Assembly: GCF_004535825.1 (NCBI RefSeq)
Contig: NZ_SGVY01000018.1
Location: forward strand, 1-64,000
Origin: Segatella hominis
Lineage (GTDB): Bacteria > Bacteroidota > Bacteroidia > Bacteroidales > Bacteroidaceae
Direction: 5' to 3'
DNA length: 64,000 nucleotides
The position numbers and the translations under genes are program-made. The notes under the pieces are model-generated. The model had not been told where the DNA came from. It did no database searches and was given only the letters and a program-made list of their open reading frames with translations. Shown one piece after another: positions 51,676-60,969 of this stretch (position 1 is its first letter; the number at the start of each line of letters is the position of its first letter).

Positions 51676-54009
51676 TTATCTTTTACCTCTTTTTCCGGAA
51701 TTGCCTTTATTTCTATTATCTCCTGTGAAAGATCCCGAATTTCTACCTTTTTCATGATTTTTATTGCCGTTTCCGCGATTTTGACTCATGTCACCGCGTC
51801 TATGATTTCCTTCATCAAAATTAGGATTGAAACTCTTTTTCTTTTTATCCTTGAAGAATCCAGAACCTTTATCGGCTTTCAACTGCTCTTTTACAGACTT
51901 GGCAAGTTCGCGAGGAGATAGTGGTCTTTGTGAACCATCATTACGGTTACGGGCATTCAGAGGTTTACCATTATTGAGATATTTATCCTCATCATAGCAT
52001 CCTACATTGCCATATCCCTTAGGTTGGTATGATTGGTTTCTAACATTCCTTCCGGAATTGGAGCCGTAAGAAGAATTTCCCTGTCTGTTCTTTCCTCTTG
52101 CACCACGACCAACGCCTGGGTTGTCATAAGTAGAGCCTACAGCTTTCTCATCGAATCTTGCAGAAGTGTGTCCGCCTCTCATATCACGCTTATCATACAA
52201 TTTAGCAATCAGGTCACTTCTGCCAATTCTACGTAATTCAGATTCAATAGCCCTTCTTTCTTCCGGTTTATACCAGAAGAAGAACATTCTTTGAGCGAGT
52301 TTTTCCTTCTGAGTCTTGGCACTGAAAACTGGTTCCAAAGTGTATGGATCATATCCTGTGTACCAGGTTTCCGTAGAAATTGTCATCGGAGTAGGAGTGA
52401 AGTCCTGTACTTGTTCAAGATGAAAATCAAGTCCCTTGGTTATCACAGCCAATTCCGCCATATCCTCTTCATGACAGCCCGGATGTGAACTGATGAAATA
52501 AGGGATGATTTGTTGGTTAAGTCCCTCTTCCTTGTTAATCTTATCGAAGATGCGTTTGAATTCATAGAATAAGTCGAATGATGGCTTACGCATGAACTTG
52601 AGAACTTCCGGACTTGTATGCTCTGGTGCCACTTTCAGTCGTCCGCTCACATGCTTGGTAATCAGCTCGCGGGTATATTCCCTTGCAGCCTGATTTACCT
52701 TCTCATCCTTGCTTTTATGCAATAGCAAATCATAGCGGACACCACTACCTATAAAACTTTTCTTGATACCAGGTAGGGCATCAACTGCATGATAGATCTC
52801 GAGGAGTTTGCTATGATCGGTATTGAGGTTAGGACAAATCTGCGGATTTACGCATGATGGACGTTTGCACACCTCACAGGCCTTCTGATTTTTGCCATGC
52901 ATTCCATACATATTAGCAGATGGGCCGCCCAAATCGCTCAAGTATCCTTTGAAATCAGGCATTGCGATGATTTTCTTCACCTCTTTCAGAATACTTTCCT
53001 TGCTTCTGCATACCACAAATTTTCCTTGGTGAGCAGAGATGGTACAGAAAGAACAACCGCCAAAACAGCCACGGTGCAGGTTGACAGAGAACTTGATCAT
53101 CTCATACGCAGGAATTGTTTTTCCTTTATATTTTGGATGAGGCAGACGGGTATATGGCAAATCGAAAGCAGCATCCAATTCCTCTGTTGTCATCAGAGGG
53201 AAAGGAGGGTTGACCACAACATATTTTCCATCCACTTCCTGAATCATTCTTTGTGCATGCATCTTATTGGCTTCTTCCTCCAGATGGCGCACATTTTCGG
53301 CCTGACCTTTTTTGTTGTGAAGACACTCCTCATGGCTATGCAGGATGATGTCATCATCCTTGAAACCACCAGGAATATCCTTTTCCTTACAATAGAAAGC
53401 AACCTGTGGCATTTCGTGAATCTCGTCCATTGTTTTTCCTTCAGCAAAAGCGTTGGCAAGTTCCACAATAGAACGTTCACCCATTCCATAGAGAATGAGG
53501 TCGGCACCTGAATCACAGAGAATGCACTTGCGCAGTTCGTCTTTCCAATAATCATAGTGACTGATACGGCGCAACGAAGCTTCTATACCGCCAAGAGCCA
53601 CAGGTACATCAGGGAAAAGTTTCTTCAATATCTGAGTATAGACGATAGAAGGATAGTCTGGACGCATGTCATGGCGTGAGTCTGGACTGAAAGCGTCTTC
53701 ACTGCGCATACGGCGATTGGCGGTATAACGATTTACCATCGAGTCCATGGCTCCTGGAGAAACTCCAAAGAACAGACGTGGGCGTCCAAGCTTTTTAAAA
53801 TCACGGAAATCACCATGCCAGTCAGGTTGAGGCACAATAGCCACACGGTAGCCATTGGCTTCAAGAATTCTGCCAAGTATAGCTGCTCCGAAGGATGGAT
53901 GATCTACGTAGGCATCTCCAGAAAACAGGATAACGTCCAGTTCGTCCCACCCTCTGAGTTCACATTCTTTCTTAGTTGTTGGTAAAAAATCTGTTAATTT
54001 ATAATCCAT
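51676..54009 (-). CDS. YgiQ-family radical SAM protein
   Basis: 777 aa. The N-terminal cobalamin-binding-like domain (about 20-200) is followed by a radical SAM core with the CxxxCxxC cluster at Cys315, Cys319 and Cys322 (GCFGGCSFC) and a YgiQ-type C-terminal part. The final 130 residues are Lys/Arg/Gly/Asn-rich and probably disordered (RRGDMSQNRGNGNKNHEKGR-like), which suggests RNA or ribosome contact. The substrate is not known. It follows a 113-aa gene after 29 nt, so the two are cotranscribed. Family members carry out radical chemistry; no other hint is given by the context. Confidence 0.88.
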   Translation of the reverse strand: MDYKLTDFLPTTKKECELRGWDELDVILFSGDAYVDHPSFGAAILGRILEANGYRVAIVPQPDWHGDFRDFKKLGRPRLFFGVSPGAMDSMVNRYTANRRMRSEDAFSPDSRHDMRPDYPSIVYTQILKKLFPDVPVALGGIEASLRRISHYDYWKDELRKCILCDSGADLILYGMGERSIVELANAFAEGKTMDEIHEMPQVAFYCKEKDIPGGFKDDDIILHSHEECLHNKKGQAENVRHLEEEANKMHAQRMIQEVDGKYVVVNPPFPLMTTEELDAAFDLPYTRLPHPKYKGKTIPAYEMIKFSVNLHRGCFGGCSFCTISAHQGKFVVCRSKESILKEVKKIIAMPDFKGYLSDLGGPSANMYGMHGKNQKACEVCKRPSCVNPQICPNLNTDHSKLLEIYHAVDALPGIKKSFIGSGVRYDLLLHKSKDEKVNQAAREYTRELITKHVSGRLKVAPEHTSPEVLKFMRKPSFDLFYEFKRIFDKINKEEGLNQQIIPYFISSHPGCHEEDMAELAVITKGLDFHLEQVQDFTPTPMTISTETWYTGYDPYTLEPVFSAKTQKEKLAQRMFFFWYKPEERRAIESELRRIGRSDLIAKLYDKRDMRGGHTSARFDEKAVGSTYDNPGVGRGARGKNRQGNSSYGSNSGRNVRNQSYQPKGYGNVGCYDEDKYLNNGKPLNARNRNDGSQRPLSPRELAKSVKEQLKADKGSGFFKDKKKKSFNPNFDEGNHRRGDMSQNRGNGNKNHEKGRNSGSFTGDNRNKGNSGKRGKR

Positions 54010-54038
54010 TTAAAATCTGTCTTAAAGAGGTTCAGGAG

Positions 54039-54380
54039 TTAGTCATTAACCGCATCTGGTTCAGCTTCTGATGCCTCCTCAGTTTCCTTCTTCTCTTTCC
54101 AATCTACATAAAGCAATACCAAGTTATGAAGGCCTAAGGCTTTCATATTGCTATTATAAATAACGTCAAGGCATAGATCCAAAAGATTCTTGTCCTGACA
54201 GTTGTCTGCTTCCAATAAAGAGCGGACATTCAATTTCAATTTTTCAAGTACTTCTTCATCAATGATTCCATTACTGTCCACCAGATTGCGAAGAAGCTGA
54301 TACTTATCAATAGTTTCAAGATGCAGGTCGCTTACTTCAATTGAGCGAGTACCTGATTGGTTTGCTTGAATTTTATACAT
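54039..54380 (-). CDS. Hypothetical protein upstream of the YgiQ-type gene
   Basis: 113 aa. Hydrophilic, mostly helical, Leu/Glu-rich with an acidic tail (EKKETEEASEAEPDAVND), no signal peptide. I recognise no domain. It lies 29 nt upstream of the radical SAM gene on the same strand and is probably its cotranscribed partner; a role is not known. Confidence 0.6.
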   Translation of the reverse strand: MYKIQANQSGTRSIEVSDLHLETIDKYQLLRNLVDSNGIIDEEVLEKLKLNVRSLLEADNCQDKNLLDLCLDVIYNSNMKALGLHNLVLLYVDWKEKKETEEASEAEPDAVND

Positions 54381-54474
54381 AATATTCTACATTTAAAGGG
54401 TTATTATTTCTTTTTTATCATATTCAGATTTGTTGAATGCATTGACTTGTCGGATATATCAGAAAAAAGTATCA

Positions 54475-57090
54475 TTACTTGTTGCCAAGTAAATACTTGA
54501 GAATACCAGACATTAACTGTCCACGTGTCTGCTCATTCTTGATACACTCGAAAGGGAAGCCCATGGTGAATGAACCATACCCATTGCCTTTATATCCTAC
54601 AGCTGCACTTGCTCCATTTATATATTGCATTGTGCAGATAGCCCCATCAATTGGGGCAAGAATATCTGGATGTGTTGCAGCGTAGTGCTTGTCATTCAAT
54701 TTGTCGTAATAATCAAAGTTCATTCCTAATCCGTTAACCATCGGTGTGGCTTTCAGACTGTCTGAAACCAGATATTGCACCTTCAGCGTATTAGCCAGGA
54801 AATTTTTCTCTTCATCCGTTTGCATATCGCTTCCGATGTAGGAGCCGCTCACCAATAAACGTCCTCCATGATGTATGTAATTTTCAATCTTATTGATCAT
54901 GGTCGGAGTAAAAGATTTGTAGTATTCAGGCGTGTAGCCATCATATCTTTCGAGTCCATTGATCAAATCTACTATTGGGTACTTTCCCATTTTTACCTTC
55001 CCAGAAAGGATGGCCTCGCTGGAGCAACTGGCAATACTATACAGATTAGAAGTAGCAATTGCTCTGGCATGTTCTACTGGATAATTGAAATCATTACCTG
55101 CAATCATTTGTCCTGCCATTTCGTCACCACAATAGCCAAGTCCATCAGCAGTCATCACGCCCATTTTAGAACGCTTGAAAACTCTCTGCTTTCCATTCCA
55201 TCCGGCATTCAGTCCATAACTTACTCCTGGATCCTGATCGAAATCAAAACCTTGTTCCGCTTCATTGTCTATCACTTGAGGTGCAGCCAAACGATGGAAA
55301 TTGTTGACTATCAATACGGTATGGCGAGCTTTCGGATTGTAGAGAGCAGCCAATGTCTCAGAAGGAAAACTTTCTCCACCTTGGTTCAATGCGGTCACTT
55401 TGAAGCTATACATCTTGCCAGGTTCCAGTTTGATCTGGCAGGCAGCAGTTCTGATAATTTGTCCATTATCGAAGCCACCTCTTCCTTCTGCTATATACAA
55501 TACATAAGAGGTAGGAGCTGCAGTCGGTTCTGTTTTATCCGTCTGCGGACTCCATGAAAGAGTGGCTATTCCCTGATTGTTCACCTCTACAGAAAAGTGA
55601 TTTGGAGGCAAAGGTTGAACCGTATATTTCTTGCCATGATTGGAGGAAACATATCTGAGGATAGTCTTGTACAGCGAACGAGCAATGGTGAATTTTGCCA
55701 TTGGATTCTGAGCCAGTTTCATATCAGGGAAACTCTGATGAGAGAGAGTCTCGATGATGGCAGAAGGCACTTCTGGCAATCTTGTTTCAGAATAATTTCT
55801 GTCCCAAAGATAGCGTTCACCAAAATCACCATATTTATATCTCATGTCTGTAACGAGGTTCTTCAGCAATGCCTGGGCAAAATCCTTGGATGTAAATCTG
55901 GAAATACCCGTATTCAACTTCTCATCATTGAAGTTGGTTGTGCAAATAGCCAAAGATCCATATACGGATTTTCCGTCAGGATTGTATCCCGCATCACTAT
56001 GAATGGCAAGTGATAATTCAATAGGTACATTCTTGCCGTCTTTAGCAGGCATATAGACGCTACCACCACCCAGCCAGTTGGTCATGAGAGAACGGGTATT
56101 GATATCATCCGCATAATCGTTTTTGCCCTTTCTTCCTCCATAAACGGAGTAGGGAGCGCCAGCCCATTGTGCGTAGTATCTTGCCCCTTCCAGACAACGG
56201 GGAAATCCACTATTGTATCCACCACGAAGGATATTTCCCATACCGCCTCCAAATCTTACGGCATCACTTGTCACAATACCTTTGGAAGAAGCCTGATTGG
56301 TCACGACAACACGATTGAACTCATTGCAACCTTTATCGAAATCAAATGTGCCCAAATAGACCCATGTGCTGCCTCCCATTCTCTGGTTGACTGTAAATTC
56401 TGTAACCTGCCCCTTGTGAAAAACGAGATATTTAGCATCCTTTACACTTTTCGGCAAAGTCTGATAACTTACATAGACAGCATATTTACCAGCATCAGGA
56501 ATATTTGGCTGATAGCTGATTTCACTGTAATTCTTCTTTTTAGTGGCTTTAGCCTTTCTGATGGAACCGTCAGTAAAAGGGTTTTCCCCATCATTGTAGA
56601 ATGCCTTTATAGCCGCAAATCCAGGTTCCTTTCCTGTTTTCCATTTTTTCCCATTTACCGTTTCTTTGTAGTAATTAGCTTTGATAGGATCATCATTATC
56701 AACTATGATCTCTTTTTTTTGCCAATCTCTTTCACGCGGAGTGAAAACAATGGCACCGGCATTCTGAAGCATCGGAATCAGATAAGGGACAACGATGGTT
56801 TGCGTGAACAAATCCTCGGTAGTTCCAAAGAGATTTGGTCGTTGCCATTTCCAGCGTTTCTGATCATTATCATAATATCTGCCATGCGATGACCATACTG
56901 AAAGATGGCGGTTCTGCAATCCTTCAGTTATAAAGTAAGGATGTGATGCATTAAAGACCCAGGGATCATCGGTATATTCGATGTCTCCCCAGACCCTTGT
57001 ATTGCCTTCAAGATATTGCGCATTTGCAGTTGCCGGCATCAATAGCCAGCAACAGAATGCCCAATATTTAAGATAGTTTTTCTTATTCAA
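54475..57090 (-). CDS. Secreted amidase_3-like protein with beta-sandwich and FnIII domains
   Basis: 871 aa. A signal peptide (1-25, ending TANAQ) is followed by what looks like an N-acetylmuramoyl-L-alanine amidase fold split by an insert. Candidate zinc and catalytic residues are His69 (SVWSSHGRY), His364 (LAIHSDAGYN) and Glu447 (AIIETLSHQ); the IPMLQNAGAIVF segment near 104-115 also fits the family. The insert (about 165-290) resembles a golvesin/xanthan lyase-type carbohydrate-binding beta sandwich (SYQPNIPDAGKYAVYVSYQT). A fibronectin III domain covers about 495-590, and the C-terminal part (about 595-871) looks like a flavodoxin- or glutaminase-like domain. It probably acts on cell wall or surface glycans; databases often call such proteins xanthan lyase, which is doubtful. 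Confidence 0.75.
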   Translation of the reverse strand: MNKKNYLKYWAFCCWLLMPATANAQYLEGNTRVWGDIEYTDDPWVFNASHPYFITEGLQNRHLSVWSSHGRYYDNDQKRWKWQRPNLFGTTEDLFTQTIVVPYLIPMLQNAGAIVFTPRERDWQKKEIIVDNDDPIKANYYKETVNGKKWKTGKEPGFAAIKAFYNDGENPFTDGSIRKAKATKKKNYSEISYQPNIPDAGKYAVYVSYQTLPKSVKDAKYLVFHKGQVTEFTVNQRMGGSTWVYLGTFDFDKGCNEFNRVVVTNQASSKGIVTSDAVRFGGGMGNILRGGYNSGFPRCLEGARYYAQWAGAPYSVYGGRKGKNDYADDINTRSLMTNWLGGGSVYMPAKDGKNVPIELSLAIHSDAGYNPDGKSVYGSLAICTTNFNDEKLNTGISRFTSKDFAQALLKNLVTDMRYKYGDFGERYLWDRNYSETRLPEVPSAIIETLSHQSFPDMKLAQNPMAKFTIARSLYKTILRYVSSNHGKKYTVQPLPPNHFSVEVNNQGIATLSWSPQTDKTEPTAAPTSYVLYIAEGRGGFDNGQIIRTAACQIKLEPGKMYSFKVTALNQGGESFPSETLAALYNPKARHTVLIVNNFHRLAAPQVIDNEAEQGFDFDQDPGVSYGLNAGWNGKQRVFKRSKMGVMTADGLGYCGDEMAGQMIAGNDFNYPVEHARAIATSNLYSIASCSSEAILSGKVKMGKYPIVDLINGLERYDGYTPEYYKSFTPTMINKIENYIHHGGRLLVSGSYIGSDMQTDEEKNFLANTLKVQYLVSDSLKATPMVNGLGMNFDYYDKLNDKHYAATHPDILAPIDGAICTMQYINGASAAVGYKGNGYGSFTMGFPFECIKNEQTRGQLMSGILKYLLGNK

Positions 57091-57185
57091 TTTTTTACCT
57101 CTAAGTTATTTATAAGCTGACTTATTTCTAAGTTTACTTACCTTTATCATTACCTATTTCTAAGTTTTGATATTTACTTTTTACT

Positions 57186-57743
57186 TCAATCGATGTTTCC
57201 GATAGTGAATTTTTCCGGTTTTTTACCCTTGAAGTCCTTGAAATAAAGTTTGATTTCGCGCATGTCCTTATCTACATCGCCTGATGGAATCATCTTCTTG
57301 GTGCACTGAATGAGCTTCTTTTCATAATCAGCACCATAGAGCAGGATAGGAATATTGGCCTTCTGTGCAATGAAATAGAAACCTTTTTTCCATTCTGGAT
57401 TAAGAGAACGGGTTCCTTCAGGTGTGATGCAAAGCACGAAAGACTTTCTCTTTTTAGCCTCTTCAGCCAAATTATCAGTCATGCTCGTATGCTTACTTCT
57501 CCAGACCGGAATGCCACCCATCTTGCGGAAAATAGGACCGAGAGGCCAGAAGAACCATTCTTTTTTCATCAAGAAGTTAGACTTCATACCTTCTGCCTTG
57601 GCAAAAGCCTGTCCAAGAAACAAATCCCAGTTGCTTGTATGCGGAGCTAAGCATATAATATACTTTTCCGGCAAATCAACCGTGATATCCTTTTTCCACC
57701 CTAATTTCTTATATAAAATCCAGCGACAAAAATTTTGTAACAT
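57186..57743 (-). CDS. 1-acyl-glycerol-3-phosphate acyltransferase family protein
   Basis: 185 aa, shorter than PlsC enzymes. The acyltransferase motifs are the HxxxxD box (PHTSNWD, His35 and Asp40) and the EGTRS block (ITPEGTRSL near 105), with a conserved PVWR between them. It transfers an acyl chain to a lipid precursor at the inner face of the membrane. The substrate may be a membrane lipid intermediate rather than lysophosphatidate. It is 18 nt downstream of the small gene at 58034 on the same strand and probably shares its promoter. Confidence 0.8.
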   Translation of the reverse strand: MLQNFCRWILYKKLGWKKDITVDLPEKYIICLAPHTSNWDLFLGQAFAKAEGMKSNFLMKKEWFFWPLGPIFRKMGGIPVWRSKHTSMTDNLAEEAKKRKSFVLCITPEGTRSLNPEWKKGFYFIAQKANIPILLYGADYEKKLIQCTKKMIPSGDVDKDMREIKLYFKDFKGKKPEKFTIGNID

Positions 57744-57761
57744 ATATAATAAGGTATAGGA

Positions 57762-58034
57762 CTAAGCGAGATTAGCAATTTGATCAATAATCTCACAAAC
57801 TTGCTTGTTGAAATCAGAGACGAGATTCTTATAATATACGGTCTGTTTCATACCTGGTTCCGGATGAGAGACACGTTTGATGAAATTCGTATTGGTCATA
57901 ACAATGACAGAAATGATGCCGTCCACGTCTTCTTGCTCTGGTTTGCCATTATACAATGAGGCAGCTACGCACTCAGCGAAGAGTTCGCTGGTAATGTAAT
58001 TGATAGTGCGTTTTAAATCTCTTTTATTAGCCAT
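57762..58034 (-). CDS. Small conserved hypothetical protein
   Basis: 90 aa. A helical protein of unknown function, with Cys residues at positions 22 and 80 and a moderately hydrophobic first half (INYITSELFAECVAASLYNG). No signal peptide. It is the first gene of a pair with the acyltransferase, with a promoter box at 58075-58082. Confidence 0.65.
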   Translation of the reverse strand: MANKRDLKRTINYITSELFAECVAASLYNGKPEQEDVDGIISVIVMTNTNFIKRVSHPEPGMKQTVYYKNLVSDFNKQVCEIIDQIANLA

Positions 58035-58074
58035 AATGTTATTCTTTTAAATTTAAAATTATGAAATGAATGCT

Positions 58075-58082
58075 CAAAGATA
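58075..58082 (-). promoter_or_regulatory. -7 box of the small gene and acyltransferase
   Basis: TATCTTTG on the minus strand; a CTTGG sequence about 18 nt upstream may serve as the -33 box. Confidence 0.5.
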
Positions 58083-58176
58083 GCAAAAATCTTTGAAATC
58101 CAAGCATAAGTAACGAAAAAAAATACTGATTAACGCAATTTTAGCTTTTTTCTTTCATTATTTCGCAAAAAAAAGT

Positions 58177-58184
58177 TATTTTTG
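58177..58184 (+). promoter_or_regulatory. -7 box of pfp
   Basis: TATTTTTG, 53 nt before the start codon. Only a weak -33 (TTTC) is visible at the right distance. Confidence 0.45.
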
Positions 58185-58237
58185 CAGTGTTTTTCAAAGT
58201 TTTTGTAGTTTCAACTTTTAAATATTAAAGAATAATT

Positions 58238-59887
58238 ATGGAAAAAAGTGCATTGCAAATTGCAAGAGCTGCTTATCAGCCAAAGTTGCCAAAGGCTCTT
58301 CAGGGCCCTGTTAAGGCAGTAGAGGGTGCAGCTACACAGTCAGTAGGTAATCAGGATGAAATTAAGGCATTGTTCCCTAATACATACGGAATGCCTGTCA
58401 TCACTTTCGAAGCTGGTGAGGCTAAGGAACTCCCTTCTTTCAATGTAGGTGTTATCCTCTCTGGTGGTCAGGCTCCTGGTGGTCACAACGTGATTTCTGG
58501 TCTTTTCGATGGTGTAAAGGCTCTCAACCCAGCTAACAAACTTTATGGTTTCATTCTCGGTCCTGGTGGTCTCGTAGATCACAACTACATGGAGATTACT
58601 TCTGAAATCATGGACGAGTACCGCAATACTGGTGGTTTTGATATCATCGGCTCTGGCCGTACTAAGTTGGAGAAGGAAGACCAGTTTGAGAAGGGTATCG
58701 AGATTCTTCGCGAACTTGGTATCAAGGCTCTCGTAATCATCGGTGGTGACGATTCTAACACCAATGCTTGTGTACTTGCAGAGTACTACGCTGCTAAGAA
58801 GTATGGCGTTCAGGTAATCGGATGTCCTAAGACTATCGACGGTGACTTGAAGAACGAGCAGATTGAGACTTCTTTCGGTTTCGATACAGCTTGTAAGACT
58901 TACTCTGAGCTCATCGGTAACATTGAGCGCGACTGCAATTCTGCACGTAAATACTGGCACTTCATCAAGTTGATGGGTCGTTCAGCTTCTCATATCGCTC
59001 TTGAGTGCGCACTCCAGACTCAGCCTAACATCTGCTTGATTTCTGAGGAGGTAGAGGCTAAGGAAATGTCACTGGATGATGTTGTTACATATATTGCTAA
59101 GGCTGTAGCAGACCGTGCTGCTGATGGCAATAACTTCGGTACAGTTCTCATTCCTGAGGGCTTGATCGAGTTTATCCCTGCTATCAAGAAGTTGATCGCT
59201 GAATTGAATGAGGTTCTTACAGACCCTGCAACAGGCGAGAGCCGTGAGTTTGCAAGTGCTGAGGAGCAGATTGCATTCGTTAAGGGTGCCATCGCTAAGG
59301 ACAACCTCGCAGTATTGGAGTCTTTGCCAGCAGATGTAGCTCGTCAGCTTTGCCTCGACCGCGACCCTCACGGAAACGTACAGGTTTCTCTCATCGAGAC
59401 AGAGAAGTTGCTCTCTCGCATGGTAGCTGAGAAGTTGGCTGCTTGGAAGAAGGAGGGTAAGTATGTAGGTAAGTTCTCTGCTCAGCATCACTTCTTCGGT
59501 TACGAGGGACGCTGTGCTGCTCCTTCTAACTACGATGCAGACTACTGCTACTCACTCGGTTTCAATGCTTCTTGCCTCATCGCTAATGGTAAGACAGGTT
59601 ATATGTCAGTAATCAAGAACACAACAGCTCCTGCTGCAGAGTGGATTGCTGGTGGTGTGCCTATCACTATGATGATGAACATCGAGCGTCGTAACGGTGC
59701 TAACAAGCCAGTTATCCGTAAGGCTCTCGTAGAGCTCGACGGTGCTCCATTCAAGTTCTTCGCTTCTAAGCGTGAGCAGTGGGCTAAGGAGACTTCTTAT
59801 GTATATCCAGGTCCTATCCAGTACTGGGGTCCTACAGAGGTTTGCGACCAGACCACCAAGACTCTCCAGTTGGAGCAGGCTAAGTAA
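58238..59887 (+). CDS. pfp: Diphosphate-dependent phosphofructokinase
   Basis: 549 aa. It interconverts fructose 6-phosphate and fructose 1,6-bisphosphate with PPi, the main glycolytic phosphofructokinase of many Bacteroidales. The long-form family pattern is clear: GGQAPGGHNVISG (near 75), GGDDSNTN (near 170, Asp-Asp in the PPi-specific site), the catalytic PKTIDGDL (near 195) and MGRSASHIALECA (near 250). The GGDD plus the Lys in PKTIDGDL support PPi rather than ATP as donor. It is transcribed alone. The downstream lysozyme gene starts 24 nt after its stop and may be partly cotranscribed. Confidence 0.93.
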   Translation: MEKSALQIARAAYQPKLPKALQGPVKAVEGAATQSVGNQDEIKALFPNTYGMPVITFEAGEAKELPSFNVGVILSGGQAPGGHNVISGLFDGVKALNPANKLYGFILGPGGLVDHNYMEITSEIMDEYRNTGGFDIIGSGRTKLEKEDQFEKGIEILRELGIKALVIIGGDDSNTNACVLAEYYAAKKYGVQVIGCPKTIDGDLKNEQIETSFGFDTACKTYSELIGNIERDCNSARKYWHFIKLMGRSASHIALECALQTQPNICLISEEVEAKEMSLDDVVTYIAKAVADRAADGNNFGTVLIPEGLIEFIPAIKKLIAELNEVLTDPATGESREFASAEEQIAFVKGAIAKDNLAVLESLPADVARQLCLDRDPHGNVQVSLIETEKLLSRMVAEKLAAWKKEGKYVGKFSAQHHFFGYEGRCAAPSNYDADYCYSLGFNASCLIANGKTGYMSVIKNTTAPAAEWIAGGVPITMMMNIERRNGANKPVIRKALVELDGAPFKFFASKREQWAKETSYVYPGPIQYWGPTEVCDQTTKTLQLEQAK

Positions 59888-59911
59888 TATCGTATTATAT
59901 TTTTATAGTAT

Positions 59912-60832
59912 ATGTCAACAAGACGAACGGCTTCTTCACAGAAAAAACATAGCATGCCGAGAAAGAAAACGACTCGACGTGGTAATACTCGTGCAAGAAG
60001 GCGTTCGTCTTCTTTTTTACCACGTTTCCTCCGTTCATATCCCCGTTGGGCATGGTGGATAGGAGGATTATTGATTGTTTTTCTTTACGTCTGGGCTTTT
60101 TATTATTTCTTCGTAAGTCCTACTGGTTTCCGGTGGCGTGCTTTGTATGGTGATGTAGAATATCCTGAAGGTTATGAGATTCATGGTATAGATATTTCGC
60201 ATTATCAGGGTACGATTGATTGGGAACAGCTCAAGAATGCGATGATAAAAGGCTGTCCTGTTCGCTTTATCATCATCAAGGGAACAGAAGGTTCCTCACG
60301 TCTGGATGATAATTTCAGAGAGAATTTTAATCAGGCGCGGGATTATGGTTTTATCCGTGGTGTTTATCATTTTTGGAGTAATAAGTCTTCTGCTCGCGAT
60401 CAGGCATATTTCTTCCTGGAGAAGATACATCTTACAGATGGAGATCTGCCACCAGTTCTGGATATAGAGCACAAGCCTGCAGATAAGTCTGTTGAAGATT
60501 TTCAGCGTGATGTACTTGCCTGGCTGCATATCGTAGAAGATAAGTATCATGCCAAGCCGATTATCTACACCTATTATAAGTTTAAGGAGAAGTATCTGAG
60601 CGCTCCTGTCTTTGATGACTATCCGTATTGGATAGCGCATTATTATGTAGATAAGGTGCAGTACAAGGGAAAGTGGAAGTTCTGGCAGCATACGGATGCA
60701 GGCAAACTACCAGGCATTAAGGGCTACGTGGATTTCAATATCTACAACGGAAGTTACTATGACCTACGAAAGCTCTGTATTGGTTCAAAAGGCGAAAGTC
60801 TTTTTGGAGATGATGAATATGAAGAAGAATAA
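59912..60832 (+). CDS. Membrane-anchored GH25 lysozyme-like protein
   Basis: 306 aa. A very basic cytoplasmic segment (1-45, Arg/Lys-rich) is followed by a single membrane helix (about 46-67) and a GH25 muramidase domain (about 85-290). Catalytic residues fit the family: Asp94 in HGIDISHYQG, and Asp184 and Glu186 in LDIEH. GH25 enzymes cut the peptidoglycan sugar chain. The protein is probably anchored in the inner membrane facing the periplasm, and may help remodel the wall rather than kill rivals. It starts 24 nt after pfp. A terminator follows its stop. Confidence 0.88.
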   Translation: MSTRRTASSQKKHSMPRKKTTRRGNTRARRRSSSFLPRFLRSYPRWAWWIGGLLIVFLYVWAFYYFFVSPTGFRWRALYGDVEYPEGYEIHGIDISHYQGTIDWEQLKNAMIKGCPVRFIIIKGTEGSSRLDDNFRENFNQARDYGFIRGVYHFWSNKSSARDQAYFFLEKIHLTDGDLPPVLDIEHKPADKSVEDFQRDVLAWLHIVEDKYHAKPIIYTYYKFKEKYLSAPVFDDYPYWIAHYYVDKVQYKGKWKFWQHTDAGKLPGIKGYVDFNIYNGSYYDLRKLCIGSKGESLFGDDEYEEE

Positions 60833-60873
60833 ATCCTTTCTTTTAGCAAATCTGCCTAAAAGAAAGGATTTTA
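60831..60873. terminator. Terminator between the GH25 gene and prmA
   Basis: A 15-bp perfect stem (AAATCCTTTCTTTTA at 60831-60845, partner 60857-60871) with an 11-nt loop. It lies between convergent genes and overlaps the stop codon of the lysozyme. Confidence 0.8.
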
Positions 60874-60969
60874 TGATTTAGTATATAGTTGGATGCAGCC
60901 CTTTATTTACTGCATCCAAAATTTTCCTTAAAAGCCTCTGAAATTGTCATTAAAAGATACAGAAGTTGA

